A program made the position numbers and the translations under genes. This document shows positions 37,048 through 45,998 of a DNA stretch of 64,000 nt, in pieces. This DNA is from Oscillospiraceae bacterium (GTDB lineage Bacteria; Bacillota; Clostridia; Oscillospirales; Oscillospiraceae), in assembly GCA_017458335.1 (NCBI GenBank), contig JAFTFT010000016.1, positions 49,531-113,530 of the forward strand. The letters run 5' to 3'. The first letter of the stretch is position 1, and each line of letters opens with the position of its first letter. The notes below the pieces were generated by a model that was given only the letters and a program-made list of their open reading frames with translations, searched no databases and had not been told where the DNA came from.

Positions 37048-38454
37048 TTGAAAAGAAAAAAACAAAAAATGCAGAAAACACTATGCTTCCTGCTTATCCT
37101 TGCACTGATGCTTTCCCTCAGCACGGCCGCATTCGCGGATCTCTCGACCGGTGAAAATGCCGGCGCACAGCTGAAAATGATCGCCAGCTACTTCAGCATG
37201 CTCCGTCAGCCGGACGGGGTAGACCCTTGGTATTACGCGGTCACCGACCTGGACCACAACGGACGCCTCGAGCTGCTTGCCTGCTCAGCCGACGCTGTGA
37301 CCGGTCATGCTCACATGAGAGGCTGGGAGGTCAGCGCCGACGGCAAGCGTCTGGACGCGATCCATACCGAAAATGAGGAAGTCATGCTGGACGTGTTCAT
37401 CAACATCATAACAGACAGCGCCGACACCTACTTTGATGCCGCAAGAAATGCGTGGTTTTACATTATTACATATCACAGCTTCGATAACCTTCCGGAATAT
37501 AATCTTTCCCAGGTTTCTGACCAGATCTTTGGCATGTCCATGGTCAACGGAACCATTTATGACGGTTTGCTGGCATCGAGAATCAACACCAAGGTCGACG
37601 GCCAGACAAGCGTTACGATCACAGGTTCCCACCAAAACGAAATCACCGAGGATCAGTTCTGGAACATTGCCAGCACAACCTTTGCAGGCTATCCGCGCAG
37701 CAGCACCTCCTTTGACTGGTTCCTCGCATCGGAAGCAAACAATCTGAGCCGCTTTGCCGACAGCTACGCGGCCTTTTCCGGCGACAGGACAGGCGTTCAG
37801 GACACGCGGAATCTGACCGCCGTGAACACCGCCAATGCGAGCGTGCCTATCGTAACCAAGAACCCCACCAACGAAAACCGCGGCACGGGCGAGACTGCCT
37901 GGTTCGTCGCAAATGCTACCGGCTATACCTCGCTTTACTGGACATTTGTCTCTCCGCAGGGTCAGACGTACAGTGTGCAGGACATCCGGAATATGGTCGG
38001 CGGCACGAATATCAGCGGCGAGAATACCACGACCCTGACCATCGGAAACCTGTCCACGGCGATGAACGGCTGGGGGGCTTTCTGCACCTTCTCCAACGGC
38101 TCCCAGATTGCGCGCACCACGACGGCGTATATGAATGTCTATGTCCCCAGTGCCAATGTAAAAAACACTAACTCCAACAATTATTACAACTGGTATGGCC
38201 TGAGCGATGAAGATTTGTTCGGCCTTGCTCTTGTCGGTCTTGCCCTGAGCGATAACGACTGGGCGCTCGTGGGGGATACCAGCTATTACACCCCCTGGGA
38301 TACAAGCTGGAATAATTACGAATGGAACAATTATCTGGATACGATTTGGGCGGCAGAGACGTACGGCGGGAGTTACGGCGGCTATGATGATTACAGCTGG
38401 ATGAAGGATCTGTCAGACGAGGATCTTGCAGCACTGGCTATGCTCGCATGGTAA
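37048..38454 (+). CDS. Secreted protein with central Ig-like domain and aromatic C-terminal tail, unknown function
   Basis: About 468 residues. Signal peptide with a basic start (KRKKQKMQK) and core ending STAAFA before DLSTG. TTG 37048 keeps the basic start; ATG 37069 is the alternative and neither has a clear ribosome site. Residues about 30-265 show no family that I recognise. Residues about 268-370 look Ig-like (PIVTKNPTNENRGTGETAW ... WGAFCTFSNG). The tail is rich in Asn, Tyr, Trp and Asp and contains LSDEDLFGLALVGLAL near 385 and a second LSDEDLAALAMLAW at the very end. The repeated LSDEDL box may be a docking motif. Confidence 0.7.
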   Translation: MKRKKQKMQKTLCFLLILALMLSLSTAAFADLSTGENAGAQLKMIASYFSMLRQPDGVDPWYYAVTDLDHNGRLELLACSADAVTGHAHMRGWEVSADGKRLDAIHTENEEVMLDVFINIITDSADTYFDAARNAWFYIITYHSFDNLPEYNLSQVSDQIFGMSMVNGTIYDGLLASRINTKVDGQTSVTITGSHQNEITEDQFWNIASTTFAGYPRSSTSFDWFLASEANNLSRFADSYAAFSGDRTGVQDTRNLTAVNTANASVPIVTKNPTNENRGTGETAWFVANATGYTSLYWTFVSPQGQTYSVQDIRNMVGGTNISGENTTTLTIGNLSTAMNGWGAFCTFSNGSQIARTTTAYMNVYVPSANVKNTNSNNYYNWYGLSDEDLFGLALVGLALSDNDWALVGDTSYYTPWDTSWNNYEWNNYLDTIWAAETYGGSYGGYDDYSWMKDLSDEDLAALAMLAW

Positions 38455-38502
38455 TGCGGAAAAACATATAAGCGGGCGCAAGTAAATGGCGTCAAATTAA
38501 AC

Positions 38503-38540
38503 AAATGGTGGACTCCTGAGGGGAGCCCACCATTTGTTTT
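38503..38540 (+). terminator. Intrinsic terminator after the Ig-like secreted protein gene
   Basis: AAATGGTGG - actcctgaggggagc - CCACCATTT stem followed by GTTTT. A group IIC intron 5' end starts directly after the T-run. Confidence 0.8.
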
Positions 38541-38541
38541 A

Positions 38542-38610
38542 GTGCGCCCGGCGAGCGCATGTTCTAAAGGGTGAAAGTCCCAAGGCTGCCTGGCAGCGGG
38601 AAAGTCGATA
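38542..38610 (+). mobile_element. Truncated group IIC intron, 5' end only
   Basis: From 38542 the sequence reads GTGCGCCCGGCGAGCG, then TTCTAAAGGGTGAAAGTCCC up to 38581. This closely matches the conserved 5' end of bacterial group IIC introns, for example the Oceanobacillus iheyensis intron, which starts GUGUGCCCGGCAUGGG and continues UCUAUAGGGUGAGAGUCCC. No other intron domain or reverse transcriptase frame follows; recognisable similarity fades after about 60-70 bases (38610 is approximate). Group IIC introns are known to insert just after terminator stems, and that is exactly where this piece lies. Confidence 0.75.
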
Positions 38611-38644
38611 AGGTAGAATAAGTTGCGCAAATTTGAAATGAAAA

Positions 38645-38686
38645 TAAAAACATATCCCGCGCATTTTCAATCTTCTGCGCGGGATA
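38645..38686 (-). terminator. Terminator of the glyQS-nadE operon
   Basis: TATCCCGCGCA (38653-38663) and TGCGCGGGATA (38676-38686) form a perfect 11-base stem with a 12-base loop. On the minus strand it is followed by TGTTTTTATTTT. It lies 13 bases after the nadE stop. Confidence 0.88.
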
Positions 38687-38698
38687 GAACGCGAATGC

Positions 38699-40603
38699 TC
38701 AGTCGTCCAGGCCCGCGGTGAGGTGCTCCAGATCCTTGAGGAAGAGCGCGGCTTCCGCATCGGACGGAATCAGGAAACCGACACGCGGAGAGACCGTGAA
38801 AGCTTCCACCGCCGGGCCGTCCATCAGGCAGCTGCGCTTGAACTGCTGGCTGAAGAGGCGCCTGCAGTAGCTGGTGAGCCAGCGGATCAGCTCTTCATCC
38901 GTGAATTCCTTTGCATAGGCCTGTTTCGCCAGGCGGAAGGTCTTGGACGGCGTGAAGCCGCAGATGAGCATCTTATGGGTGAAGAAATCCTGCAGGCTGT
39001 AGGAGCCGACGGCATCTTCGCTCTTCTGCTCGATCTGGTCGTCATGGATCGGCAGCAGTTCGGGTGTGACCGGGCAGTCCAGCACGTCATACAGGGCGGC
39101 TTTCAGCACGCGGTCTTCGGTGGTGTCGGCGATATAGCGGACATTGGCACGCACCTGCGTCTTTGTGAGGCCGAGGTTCACGTCATACATGCTGGTGTGG
39201 TCGCCGTTGTAGGTGCACCAGCCGTCGATGAACTCGCTGAGATCCTCCGTGCCGACGTCCAGGCCGTTGACCTTGTTGGCAATATCCATGAGGACCTGGG
39301 TTCGTTCACGGGCCTGCGCATTTTCAAAGGCGATGGAATAATCGTCATGTGCGTGGCCGATGTCGTCAAAGTGCTGGTAGACGGCCTTGCCGATATCGAT
39401 CACGCGGACCTCGGCGCCGATCTGCTCGGCGACAACGATGGCGTTGGACTTGGTCCGGGAAGAGGTGCCGAAGCAGGGGAGTGTGCAGGCGATGACATTG
39501 GTGGCCGGCAGGCCCATCTGCTTGACGGCCATGGCGCTGACCATGACGGCGAGGGTGGAATCCACGCCGCCGGAGATGCCGACGACACAATGATCGAGAT
39601 GGGCATACTCCATGCGCTTGACAAGACCGGAAACCTGGATGTCCAGCATGCGGCGGCAATAGGCCGGAAGCTGCGCACTTGTTTCGGGGAGATGGGGATG
39701 CATGAGGTACGTCCGGGTGAGGGCGGTTTCTGAGAGGTCCTCCCCCCAGCTGAAACGGAGATAATCCGACGGGGCGTCGAAGCAGTCCAGAGAACGGCGG
39801 AGAGACATCATGTGCTCCACATCGATCTCGGAAACGGCAAAGCTGTCGGTCTTCTCTTCGGAGGCGAGGAGTTTCCCGTTTTCCGCCACCAAGCAGAGGC
39901 CCGAGAAGACACGGTCTGTGCTGCTCTCGCCTTTGCCTGGAGCGGCCAGCACCATGCCGCAGGCAAACTGTCGGGATTCATAGCGGGCGTTCAGCTCGGC
40001 CTCCTCGCGGGAGGTCACGGTTTCCGGGAAGGATCCCAGCTGGACGATCAGCGTGGCACCGGCTTCGGCGTGGCGGACAGCAGGCGTCAGGAAACGCTGC
40101 AGCCCCGCACCCACTTCCGCCGCGACACGCAGGTCGGAGAGTCCTTCATGCTCAAAAAGCACGCTGCAGGACATGGGCACCAGACCATAGCCGGGCAGGT
40201 TTACCTCATAGTCACTGTCGGGGTCCGGGACGGAGAAGTATCCGTCCGCGATGCCTTCGGCGGGAATGAAGGCGAGAATCTCACCGTGACAGAGCGCGGC
40301 GGCGACGTTATAGACCTTCGCGCCGACGGCGAGCGGCAGTCCGACGAAGGCCAGAAGATCATACTCGCTGCTTTTTTCGGCGACCTTGAGCAGGGCCTCT
40401 CTGGCACCGTCAAGGAGGACTCTGTGTGTGAAAAGATCGTAGCAGCTGCAGCCCGTAAGCGTAAGCTCGGGAAACACCAGGACTTTGACATCCTTTTTGG
40501 CCGCAGAGCTGATGACTTCGATCACCCGCTCCGCGTTATAGTCCGCGTCCGCAACCCGGATCACCGGTGACGCGGCTGCAACCTTTACAAATCCGTTCTT
40601 CAT
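38699..40603 (-). CDS. nadE: Glutamine-dependent NAD+ synthetase
   Basis: Amidates nicotinate adenine dinucleotide to NAD+ using glutamine. 634 residues, the two-domain type. The N-terminal nitrilase-like glutaminase domain (about 1-290) starts FVKVAAASPVIRVADADYN and has VLVFPELTLTGCSCYDLF near residue 45 (Glu). The synthetase domain has the P-loop VGISGGVDSTLAVMVSAMA near 345 and LGLTKTQVRANVRY near 490. ATG 40603 is chosen because GGGAGGCACC precedes it. It starts 14 bases after the glyQS stop on the same strand. Confidence 0.96.
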   Translation of the reverse strand: MKNGFVKVAAASPVIRVADADYNAERVIEVISSAAKKDVKVLVFPELTLTGCSCYDLFTHRVLLDGAREALLKVAEKSSEYDLLAFVGLPLAVGAKVYNVAAALCHGEILAFIPAEGIADGYFSVPDPDSDYEVNLPGYGLVPMSCSVLFEHEGLSDLRVAAEVGAGLQRFLTPAVRHAEAGATLIVQLGSFPETVTSREEAELNARYESRQFACGMVLAAPGKGESSTDRVFSGLCLVAENGKLLASEEKTDSFAVSEIDVEHMMSLRRSLDCFDAPSDYLRFSWGEDLSETALTRTYLMHPHLPETSAQLPAYCRRMLDIQVSGLVKRMEYAHLDHCVVGISGGVDSTLAVMVSAMAVKQMGLPATNVIACTLPCFGTSSRTKSNAIVVAEQIGAEVRVIDIGKAVYQHFDDIGHAHDDYSIAFENAQARERTQVLMDIANKVNGLDVGTEDLSEFIDGWCTYNGDHTSMYDVNLGLTKTQVRANVRYIADTTEDRVLKAALYDVLDCPVTPELLPIHDDQIEQKSEDAVGSYSLQDFFTHKMLICGFTPSKTFRLAKQAYAKEFTDEELIRWLTSYCRRLFSQQFKRSCLMDGPAVEAFTVSPRVGFLIPSDAEAALFLKDLEHLTAGLDD

Positions 40604-40617
40604 GCGGTGCCTCCCGA

Positions 40618-42054
40618 TCAAAGCCGGATGCGTTCGGCGATGTAGCTCTTGACCTGGTCGATGGGAATACGTACCTGCTCCATGCTGTCACGCTCGCGGA
40701 TGGTCACGCAGTGATCGGCGGGATCGGTCTCGGTACCCACGGTGTTGAAGTCAAAAGTGATGCAGAACGGCGTACCGATCTCGTCCTCGCGACGATAGCG
40801 CTTTCCGATGGAACCGGTCTCGTCATAATCGCACATGAAGTCCTTGGAGAGTTCCTGATACAGCTCCATGGCAGGACCGGTGAGAACGTCTTTCTTGGAG
40901 AGCGGAAGAATGGCGCACTTGAAGGGCGCCAGGGCCGGATGCAGACGGAGCACGACACGGACATCGTCCTTGCCCTTCTTGTCCTGACCGACGACTTCCT
41001 CATCATAGGCGTCGCAGAGCACGGACAGCACGGTGCGTTCCACACCGAGAGACGGCTCAATGACAAAGGGAATGTAGTGCTCATTCTTCTCCTGGTCATA
41101 GTAGGTGAGATCCTGACCGGAGGTCTCCTGGTGACGGGTCAGGTCATAGTTGGTACGGTCGGCGACGCCCCAGAGTTCGCCCCAGCCAAAGGGGAACAGA
41201 AACTCAAAGTCAGTGGTGGCCTTGGAGTAGAAGGACAGCTCTTCGGGGTCATGATCGCGCAGACGTAGGTTCTCTTCCTTCAGACCGATGGTCAAGAGGA
41301 ACTGCTTGCAGAAGCTGCGCCAGTAATCGAACCACTCGAGGTCGGTATCCGGTTCACAGAAGAACTCCAGTTCCATCTGCTCAAACTCACGCACGCGGAA
41401 AATGAAGTTGCCCGGGGTGATCTCATTGCGGAAGCTCTTTCCGATCTGCGCAATGCCGAAGGGCAGCTTGCGGCGCGTGGTGCGCTGGACGTTCACGAAG
41501 TTGGTAAAAATGCCCTGGGCGGTCTCCGGACGGAGGTAAACGGTATTCTTGGCATCCTCGGTGACACCCTGGAAGGTCTTGAACATCAGATTGAACTGAC
41601 GGATATCGGTGAAGTTGTGCTTGCCGCAGCTGGGGCAGGGAATGTTATGTTCCTCGACAAATTCCTTCATCTCGGCCTGAGAGAAGGCGTCGATTGGCCT
41701 CGGAAGTTCATAACCGACTTCCTGGCACCAGTCCTCGATGACCTTGTCGGCGCGAAAGCGCTCGTGGCACTCGCGGCAGTCCATCAGCGGATCGGAGAAG
41801 CCGCCGAGGTGACCGGAGGCAACCCAGGTCTGGGGATTCATCAGGATCGCGGCGTCAAGACCGACGTTGTAGCGGTTCTCCTGAACGAACTTCTGCCACC
41901 AGGCGTGCTTGACGTTGTTCTTCAGTTCCACGCCGAGAGGACCGTAGTCCCAGGTGTTGGCGAGGCCGCCGTAGATCTCGCTGCCGGCAAAGATGAAACC
42001 GCGGTTTTTGCAGAGGGCAACGATCTTGTCCATGGTTTTTTCGGAGTTTTTCAT
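40618..42054 (-). CDS. glyQS: Glycyl-tRNA synthetase, dimeric (alpha2) type
   Basis: Charges tRNA-Gly. 478 residues, the single-chain class II enzyme rather than the alpha2beta2 GlyQ/GlyS pair. N-terminus [19 protein letters not shown] and [18 protein letters not shown]; zinc-like [11 protein letters not shown] and CPSCGKHNF near residues 90-165. Motif 2 is in [20 protein letters not shown], and motif 3 in [13 protein letters not shown] near 355. The C-terminal anticodon-binding domain holds [12 protein letters not shown] 42054 follows AAAGGACTCAC. No T-box leader is seen in the short upstream region, unlike many Firmicute synthetase genes. Confidence 0.97.
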   Translation of the reverse strand: MKNSEKTMDKIVALCKNRGFIFAGSEIYGGLANTWDYGPLGVELKNNVKHAWWQKFVQENRYNVGLDAAILMNPQTWVASGHLGGFSDPLMDCRECHERFRADKVIEDWCQEVGYELPRPIDAFSQAEMKEFVEEHNIPCPSCGKHNFTDIRQFNLMFKTFQGVTEDAKNTVYLRPETAQGIFTNFVNVQRTTRRKLPFGIAQIGKSFRNEITPGNFIFRVREFEQMELEFFCEPDTDLEWFDYWRSFCKQFLLTIGLKEENLRLRDHDPEELSFYSKATTDFEFLFPFGWGELWGVADRTNYDLTRHQETSGQDLTYYDQEKNEHYIPFVIEPSLGVERTVLSVLCDAYDEEVVGQDKKGKDDVRVVLRLHPALAPFKCAILPLSKKDVLTGPAMELYQELSKDFMCDYDETGSIGKRYRREDEIGTPFCITFDFNTVGTETDPADHCVTIRERDSMEQVRIPIDQVKSYIAERIRL

Positions 42055-42108
42055 GTGAGTCCTTTCCCGCGGCTGGCTGCCGCGTAAAACGTAAAATTTG
42101 ACTTGGAT

Positions 42109-42137
42109 ACTATAGCACAAATGTTCCGCTGCCGCAA
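42109..42137 (-). promoter_or_regulatory. Probable promoter of the glyQS-nadE operon
   Basis: Minus strand TTGCGG (42137-42132), 17 bases, TATAGT (42114-42109). The leader to the glyQS start is only about 50 bases, too short for a T-box. Confidence 0.6.
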
Positions 42138-42162
42138 CAGTTGACAGAAAACTGACGCACAA

Positions 42163-42190
42163 TTGAAAAGCGGAAAAAAATGTGTATAAT
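42163..42190 (+). promoter_or_regulatory. Probable promoter of coaX
   Basis: TTGAAA (42163-42168), 16 bases, TATAAT (42185-42190), diverging from the glyQS promoter. Leader of about 50 bases ends in GGGGGAAG before the coaX ATG. Confidence 0.7.
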
Positions 42191-42245
42191 GGATAAAAAG
42201 AACGATATCATACCCATTTCCTGCGCAGAAGGGGGAAGCGAGAAA

Positions 42246-43040
42246 ATGCTGCTGGCCGTCGATGTCGGAAATACAAATATCATGCTCGGGACGATCGATA
42301 ACGGGGAGATCGTGAACATCGTCCGGATCCATACGGAGCCGAGATACACCGCCGCCGAATACGGCATCCAGCTGCGGCAGCTGCTGGACTATTACGAAAT
42401 TGATCCCGATTGTCTGGATGATGCGATTATCTGTTCGGTGGTGCCGCCGGTGACGGAGGCGCTGCGCGAGGCGATTTCCCACCAGACGGGACTGAAGTGC
42501 ATGCTGGTCGGACCGGGGATCAAGACAGGAATGAACGTGCGGATTGACGATCCGTCAACACTGGCGGGGGACCTGGTGGTCGGCAGCGTTGCTGCGATTG
42601 CCTGCTATGGGGCGCCGGCGATCGTGCTCAACATGGGCACGGCCACCACGATGACCGTGGTCGATGAGAAGGAAACCTACCGGGGCGGAATCATCGTACC
42701 GGGCGTCGAGCTTGGCCTCCAGGCGCTTTCTGCGGGCACCAGTCTGCTGCCGGATATCTCCGTAACCCCGCCAAAGAAAGTGATCGCCACCAATACGGTG
42801 GATGCCATGCGCTCCGGCGCCGTCTTTGCGACGGCGGCGATGATCGACGGCGTGATTGAGCGGATGGAGCAGGAGCTGGGGCAGCGCTGTAAGGTCATTG
42901 CCACCGGAATCCTGTGTTCGGCTGTCATCCCGCACTGCCGTCATGCCGTCATCCAGGACGACAACCTGATCCTAAAGGGCCTCTGGACCCTGTATGAGAA
43001 GAACAGAAAACAGGCAGAAAGAAGCGAGGAAAGAACGTGA
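42246..43040 (+). CDS. coaX: Type III pantothenate kinase
   Basis: First step of coenzyme A synthesis, phosphorylating pantothenate. 264 residues. ASKHA-fold motifs: LLAVDVGNTNIMLGTI at the N-terminus (phosphate 1), GPGIKTGMNVRIDDPSTLAGDLV near residue 98, VLNMGTATTMTVVDEK near 127 (phosphate 2), and GGIIVPGVELGLQALS near 146. ATG 42246 is preferred over the longer frame because GGGGGAAG precedes it and the family begins with this segment. The stop overlaps the GTG start of the acetyltransferase. Confidence 0.96.
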   Translation: MLLAVDVGNTNIMLGTIDNGEIVNIVRIHTEPRYTAAEYGIQLRQLLDYYEIDPDCLDDAIICSVVPPVTEALREAISHQTGLKCMLVGPGIKTGMNVRIDDPSTLAGDLVVGSVAAIACYGAPAIVLNMGTATTMTVVDEKETYRGGIIVPGVELGLQALSAGTSLLPDISVTPPKKVIATNTVDAMRSGAVFATAAMIDGVIERMEQELGQRCKVIATGILCSAVIPHCRHAVIQDDNLILKGLWTLYEKNRKQAERSEERT

Positions 43041-43543
43041 TTTTCAGAACAGTCAAACCGGAAGATACCGAAGAAACGATCGAGATCGAACAGATCTGTT
43101 TTCCGCCGAATGAGGCCTGCTCACCCAAATCGATGCGGGAGAGAATTGCCGCTGCTCCGGAACTCTTCCTGATTGCGGAAGAAGACGGAATCATTGCCGG
43201 ATTTCTGAACGGAATTTCAACGGAGGAAAAAGTATTCCGCGATGAATTCTTTACAGATGCCTCTCTGCATGACAGAGCCGGAACCAACGTGATGCTCCTT
43301 GGCCTGGATGTCCGGCCAGAATTTCGGAGAAGGGGACTTGCAACAGAGATTGTCCGGCGATATGCAGACATGGCCGCAAAGACAGGCAGGAAGCAGCTGG
43401 TCCTGACCTGCCTGGAAGACAAGGTCTGCATGTACCGGAAGATGGGCTTTCTTGACCGCGGTATGGCAAACTCGACCTGGGGCGGCGAAGCATGGCATGA
43501 GATGGCAATGAATTTAGGGCCACGCCCGGAAATGCATCGGTGA
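43037..43543 (+). CDS. GNAT-family N-acetyltransferase
   Basis: 168 residues. N-terminus FRTVKPEDTEETIEIEQICFPPNEACS, then LLGLDVRPEFRRRGLATEIVRRY near residue 92, which carries the acetyl-CoA-binding R/Q-x-x-G-x-G/A-like motif A, and the C-terminal VCMYRKMGFLDRG segment. GTG 43037 overlaps the coaX stop (GTGA), implying coupled translation. Substrate unknown; small-molecule or protein N-acetylation are both possible. Confidence 0.88.
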   Translation: MIFRTVKPEDTEETIEIEQICFPPNEACSPKSMRERIAAAPELFLIAEEDGIIAGFLNGISTEEKVFRDEFFTDASLHDRAGTNVMLLGLDVRPEFRRRGLATEIVRRYADMAAKTGRKQLVLTCLEDKVCMYRKMGFLDRGMANSTWGGEAWHEMAMNLGPRPEMHR

Positions 43544-43551
43544 GATTCCGC

Positions 43552-43580
43552 TTGCGCATGAACAATGATTCTGCTATAGT
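43552..43580 (+). promoter_or_regulatory. Candidate promoter upstream of the 43671 gene
   Basis: TTGCGC (43552-43557), 17 bases, TATAGT (43575-43580). Leader of about 84 bases. Confidence 0.5.
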
Positions 43581-43670
43581 AGAATAAAGAGGCAAAAACG
43601 ATCCTGACTGGCTGCCTGACTGCCGGTTGAGAGAAAAGGAGTGCCTGCTCGGAAAGGGGATGCGAACAGG

Positions 43671-44033
43671 ATGGGGTTTCAGATTGTACCGCTGGCAATG
43701 CTTGGGGCGTACCTGCTGTATGCTTCCTATTACTATGCGACCCCGATGTTTTTCCTGAAGGTCATGCTCTTCCTGGCACATATCCGGCACAGGGATATTG
43801 ATATTCGCTTTGAAGAGAGAAGGATCATTGCCCGTTTCTCAAAAGGCGGTGAAGAGCATATCGTGGTGCGCGCAGTCGACGAAGAACTGGAATCCCGTTT
43901 CTGGCCGATGACGGCCTGCGCTGCGTTCCGGCGCCTTCTCGGAGACATCAGGAAAGGCAGACTGTACGAAGCCGGGACAGCATCAGAAGAGGACGGAGAG
44001 AGCGGCGTTATCCATGATCATTCGGACAGCTGA
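43671..44033 (+). CDS. Small protein with N-terminal hydrophobic segment, unknown
   Basis: 120 residues from ATG 43671. The N-terminal 35 residues are hydrophobic (FQIVPLAMLGAYLLYASYYY ... FFLKVMLFL) and may insert in the membrane. The middle is a basic/acidic soluble part (RHRDIDIRFEERRIIARFSKGG) and the end is acidic. No family recognised. Base composition matches neighbours, and a promoter-like pair lies upstream. Confidence 0.5.
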   Translation: MGFQIVPLAMLGAYLLYASYYYATPMFFLKVMLFLAHIRHRDIDIRFEERRIIARFSKGGEEHIVVRAVDEELESRFWPMTACAAFRRLLGDIRKGRLYEAGTASEEDGESGVIHDHSDS

Positions 44034-44072
44034 ACCTTCGGTCTGAAGGGGAGCGGGACATCAAAGCGTCAT

Positions 44073-44118
44073 AAAACAAAATGGGAAGCAGCCTTCCATC
44101 TGCGGAGGGCTGCTTCCC
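44073..44118 (-). terminator. Terminator for the minus-strand phosphoesterase genes
   Basis: GGGAAGCAGCC (44083-44093) pairs with GGCTGCTTCCC (44108-44118). On the minus strand ATTTTGTTTTAT follows. Confidence 0.85.
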
Positions 44119-44136
44119 GCTCTATGCTGCGGCCTT

Positions 44137-44358
44137 TTAAGCGCCGCGGCGACGGCTTTTCAGGCGTTTGATTTCCGTTCTGATCCGGGCGCGAAATGTC
44201 AGCAGCACTTCGACGACTGCGATGATGCTCACAATCACGCCCCAGACGGTCATCGGACCTGTCTGGTAGATATCGCCGCTGCTGCGCAGCAACGCGGCGC
44301 TCAAGTCGACGAAGACAGCGTAGCACGAGACAATTGCACAGACGATAAGCTGTTCCAT
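44137..44358 (-). CDS. Small membrane protein downstream of metallophosphoesterase, unknown
   Basis: 73 residues: two hydrophobic helices (about 3-22 and 37-55) separated by a short loop (LLRSSGDIYQTG), and a strongly basic tail (RARIRTEIKRLKSRRRG). The start ATG lies two bases from the stop of the preceding gene, so it is probably co-translated. It could anchor or partner the phosphoesterase, which is inference. Confidence 0.6.
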   Translation of the reverse strand: MEQLIVCAIVSCYAVFVDLSAALLRSSGDIYQTGPMTVWGVIVSIIAVVEVLLTFRARIRTEIKRLKSRRRGA

Positions 44359-44359
44359 C

Positions 44360-44923
44360 TTACACCTCTGCGATTTCGTCCAGGCTTCTCGGCGTATAGC
44401 CCATCGCCGGGATCATCGCCCCGACGTTGTACATCCGGCACACATCATCGCGTACGTACAGCCTCTGCAGCAGGCGCTTTGCGTTCTCCGTCACGTTCCA
44501 CTCATACGACGCGTGTACATGGCCGTAAAGGTGGTACCAGCCGAAGTAATGATCCCGGAAGGCCAGAATCGGATAATGGCACAGTACCACATGCCGTCCC
44601 TGATCCGTGATCTCCCGGTATTCCGCCACATCTTCCAGCTGCGCCCGGACAGCTTCCGCGTTCAGCACGGAAGGATCGTCATGATTCCCCAGAATCAGAG
44701 CCTTCCGACCGTTCAGCCTGGAAAGCAGCTCACACCAGCGCTCCGCGTCCCCGGAACAGAAATCTCCGAGAATCCATGTCAGGTCCTCCGGGTCGGTCAC
44801 AACACAGTTCCAGTTCGCGATCAGCGCCTCGTTCATCTCTTCCACGCTGTCGAAAGGACGATTGTCATAGGCGATGATGCTGTCATAGTCAAAGTGCATG
44901 TCGGCAATATACCGGATGGTCAT
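44360..44923 (-). CDS. Calcineurin-like metallophosphoesterase
   Basis: 187 residues, cytosolic. The five blocks of the superfamily are all visible: DMHFD (residue 7-11, D-x-H), LGDF near 51 (GD), LGNHDDPS near 76 (GNHD), LCHYPILAF near 113, and LYGHVHASYEW near 131 (GHxH). Length and order resemble YfcE-like phosphoesterases of short form. The substrate is unknown. The start codon lies 24 bases after the stop of the OppF-like ATPase gene on the same strand. Confidence 0.9.
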   Translation of the reverse strand: MTIRYIADMHFDYDSIIAYDNRPFDSVEEMNEALIANWNCVVTDPEDLTWILGDFCSGDAERWCELLSRLNGRKALILGNHDDPSVLNAEAVRAQLEDVAEYREITDQGRHVVLCHYPILAFRDHYFGWYHLYGHVHASYEWNVTENAKRLLQRLYVRDDVCRMYNVGAMIPAMGYTPRSLDEIAEV

Positions 44924-44947
44924 AATGGATCACGCTCCTAATGATGC

Positions 44948-45793
44948 TTACAGTCCCGCTTCCAGCAGCCTTCTGGTGTACTCTTCCTTCGGATGATCAT
45001 AGACCTCGTCCACGGTACCCTGCTCCACGATGCGCCCCTGTTTCATGACCAGCACCCGGTCACAGAGCTGATACACCACATTCAGGTCGTGAGAGATGAA
45101 CAGGTAGCTCAGATCCAGATCGTCCCGGAGCTGACGGAGCAGCTTCAGAATCTGTGCCTGGATCGTCACATCCAGCGCGCTTACCGGTTCGTCCGCAATC
45201 AAAAACCGCGGCCGCTGAATGAGGGCGACGGCGATGCAGACGCGCTGACGCTGGCCGCCGGAAAGCTCGTCCGGCTTCGCGCTCCAGAACTCCCTGGGCA
45301 GCTCCACCCGTTCCAGCATCTCATGTACGCGGCGCTTCCGCTCGGCCGTATCGTATTTCCCGAATATACGAAGAGGTTCCTCCACGGCCCATTCCACCGA
45401 ATAGGCCGGATTCAGCGAGCTGTACGGATCCTGAAAGATGATCTGCGGCCGCTTGGTGTAGTGGACAATCTCCCCCTGCTCCGGCTCCAGCAGCCCGAGA
45501 ATCATCCGCGTCAGAGTAGTTTTTCCCGTTCCGCTCTCGCCGACCAGCCCGAGAATCTCGCCGTGACGTACCACAAAATCCACGTCGTGCAGGACTTCCT
45601 GGTATTGGTCTCTGCCGGAAAGGAAACCTCCGTCCCGGTATCCGCCGGAGACATGCCGGACCTCAAGCACCAGGCGGTTTTGAGCATCCATGGTTCCTGC
45701 CGGATTCTCTGACGTAGGCGCACTGCTTGATCCGAGCGTATTCCCGGTGCCTGATTCTGTTGTTTTTGTTTTGTTTTCCACGCTTTGCTCCAA
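44948..45793 (-). CDS. Orphan oligopeptide/dipeptide ABC transporter ATPase (OppF/DppF type)
   Basis: 281 residues. A hydrophilic N-terminal stretch of about 34 residues (Thr/Ser/Asn-rich) precedes the core; an internal Met at residue 35 is a possible start. Walker [13 protein letters not shown] near residue 83, Q-loop [14 protein letters not shown] near 115, signature [15 protein letters not shown] near 180, Walker [15 protein letters not shown] near 200, and switch His in ISHDLNV. The QDP-x-SSLNP segment marks the OppF branch. No permease or receptor gene is next to it, while a complete opp-like set lacking OppF lies at 56675-60916. Confidence 0.88.
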   Translation of the reverse strand: MEQSVENKTKTTESGTGNTLGSSSAPTSENPAGTMDAQNRLVLEVRHVSGGYRDGGFLSGRDQYQEVLHDVDFVVRHGEILGLVGESGTGKTTLTRMILGLLEPEQGEIVHYTKRPQIIFQDPYSSLNPAYSVEWAVEEPLRIFGKYDTAERKRRVHEMLERVELPREFWSAKPDELSGGQRQRVCIAVALIQRPRFLIADEPVSALDVTIQAQILKLLRQLRDDLDLSYLFISHDLNVVYQLCDRVLVMKQGRIVEQGTVDEVYDHPKEEYTRRLLEAGL

Positions 45794-45934
45794 CTTCCGT
45801 GTTTGCTTCGTACCCGCTTACAGGGCACGATAAATAACATTATACAGGATGAAAGGATAAAGTGCAAGACACGGGAAAGAGTCATCGTGAGGCAAAACAG
45901 AAGCATAAAGAAATTGGATCATGGCCCGGACTCC

Positions 45935-45963
45935 TTGAACCGCGGTCCATCATTTGCTATAAT
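45935..45963 (+). promoter_or_regulatory. Promoter of the DUF2974 gene
   Basis: TTGAAC (45935-45940), 17 bases, TATAAT (45958-45963). A tiny overlapping frame (ATG 45989, five codons) lies before the gene start but is probably chance. Confidence 0.75.
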
Positions 45964-45998
45964 GAAAAAAATCGGGAGAAGGCGAGGTATGATTGTTT

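Noticed and set aside
41900-42110. T-box leader before glyQS
   Set aside because: Only about 50 bases lie between the promoter and the start codon, and no T-box motif or specifier stem is visible.
42060-42120. TTGACT...TATAG on the plus strand as a coaX promoter
   Set aside because: Spacing of about seven bases is too small; the pair at 42163-42190 fits better.
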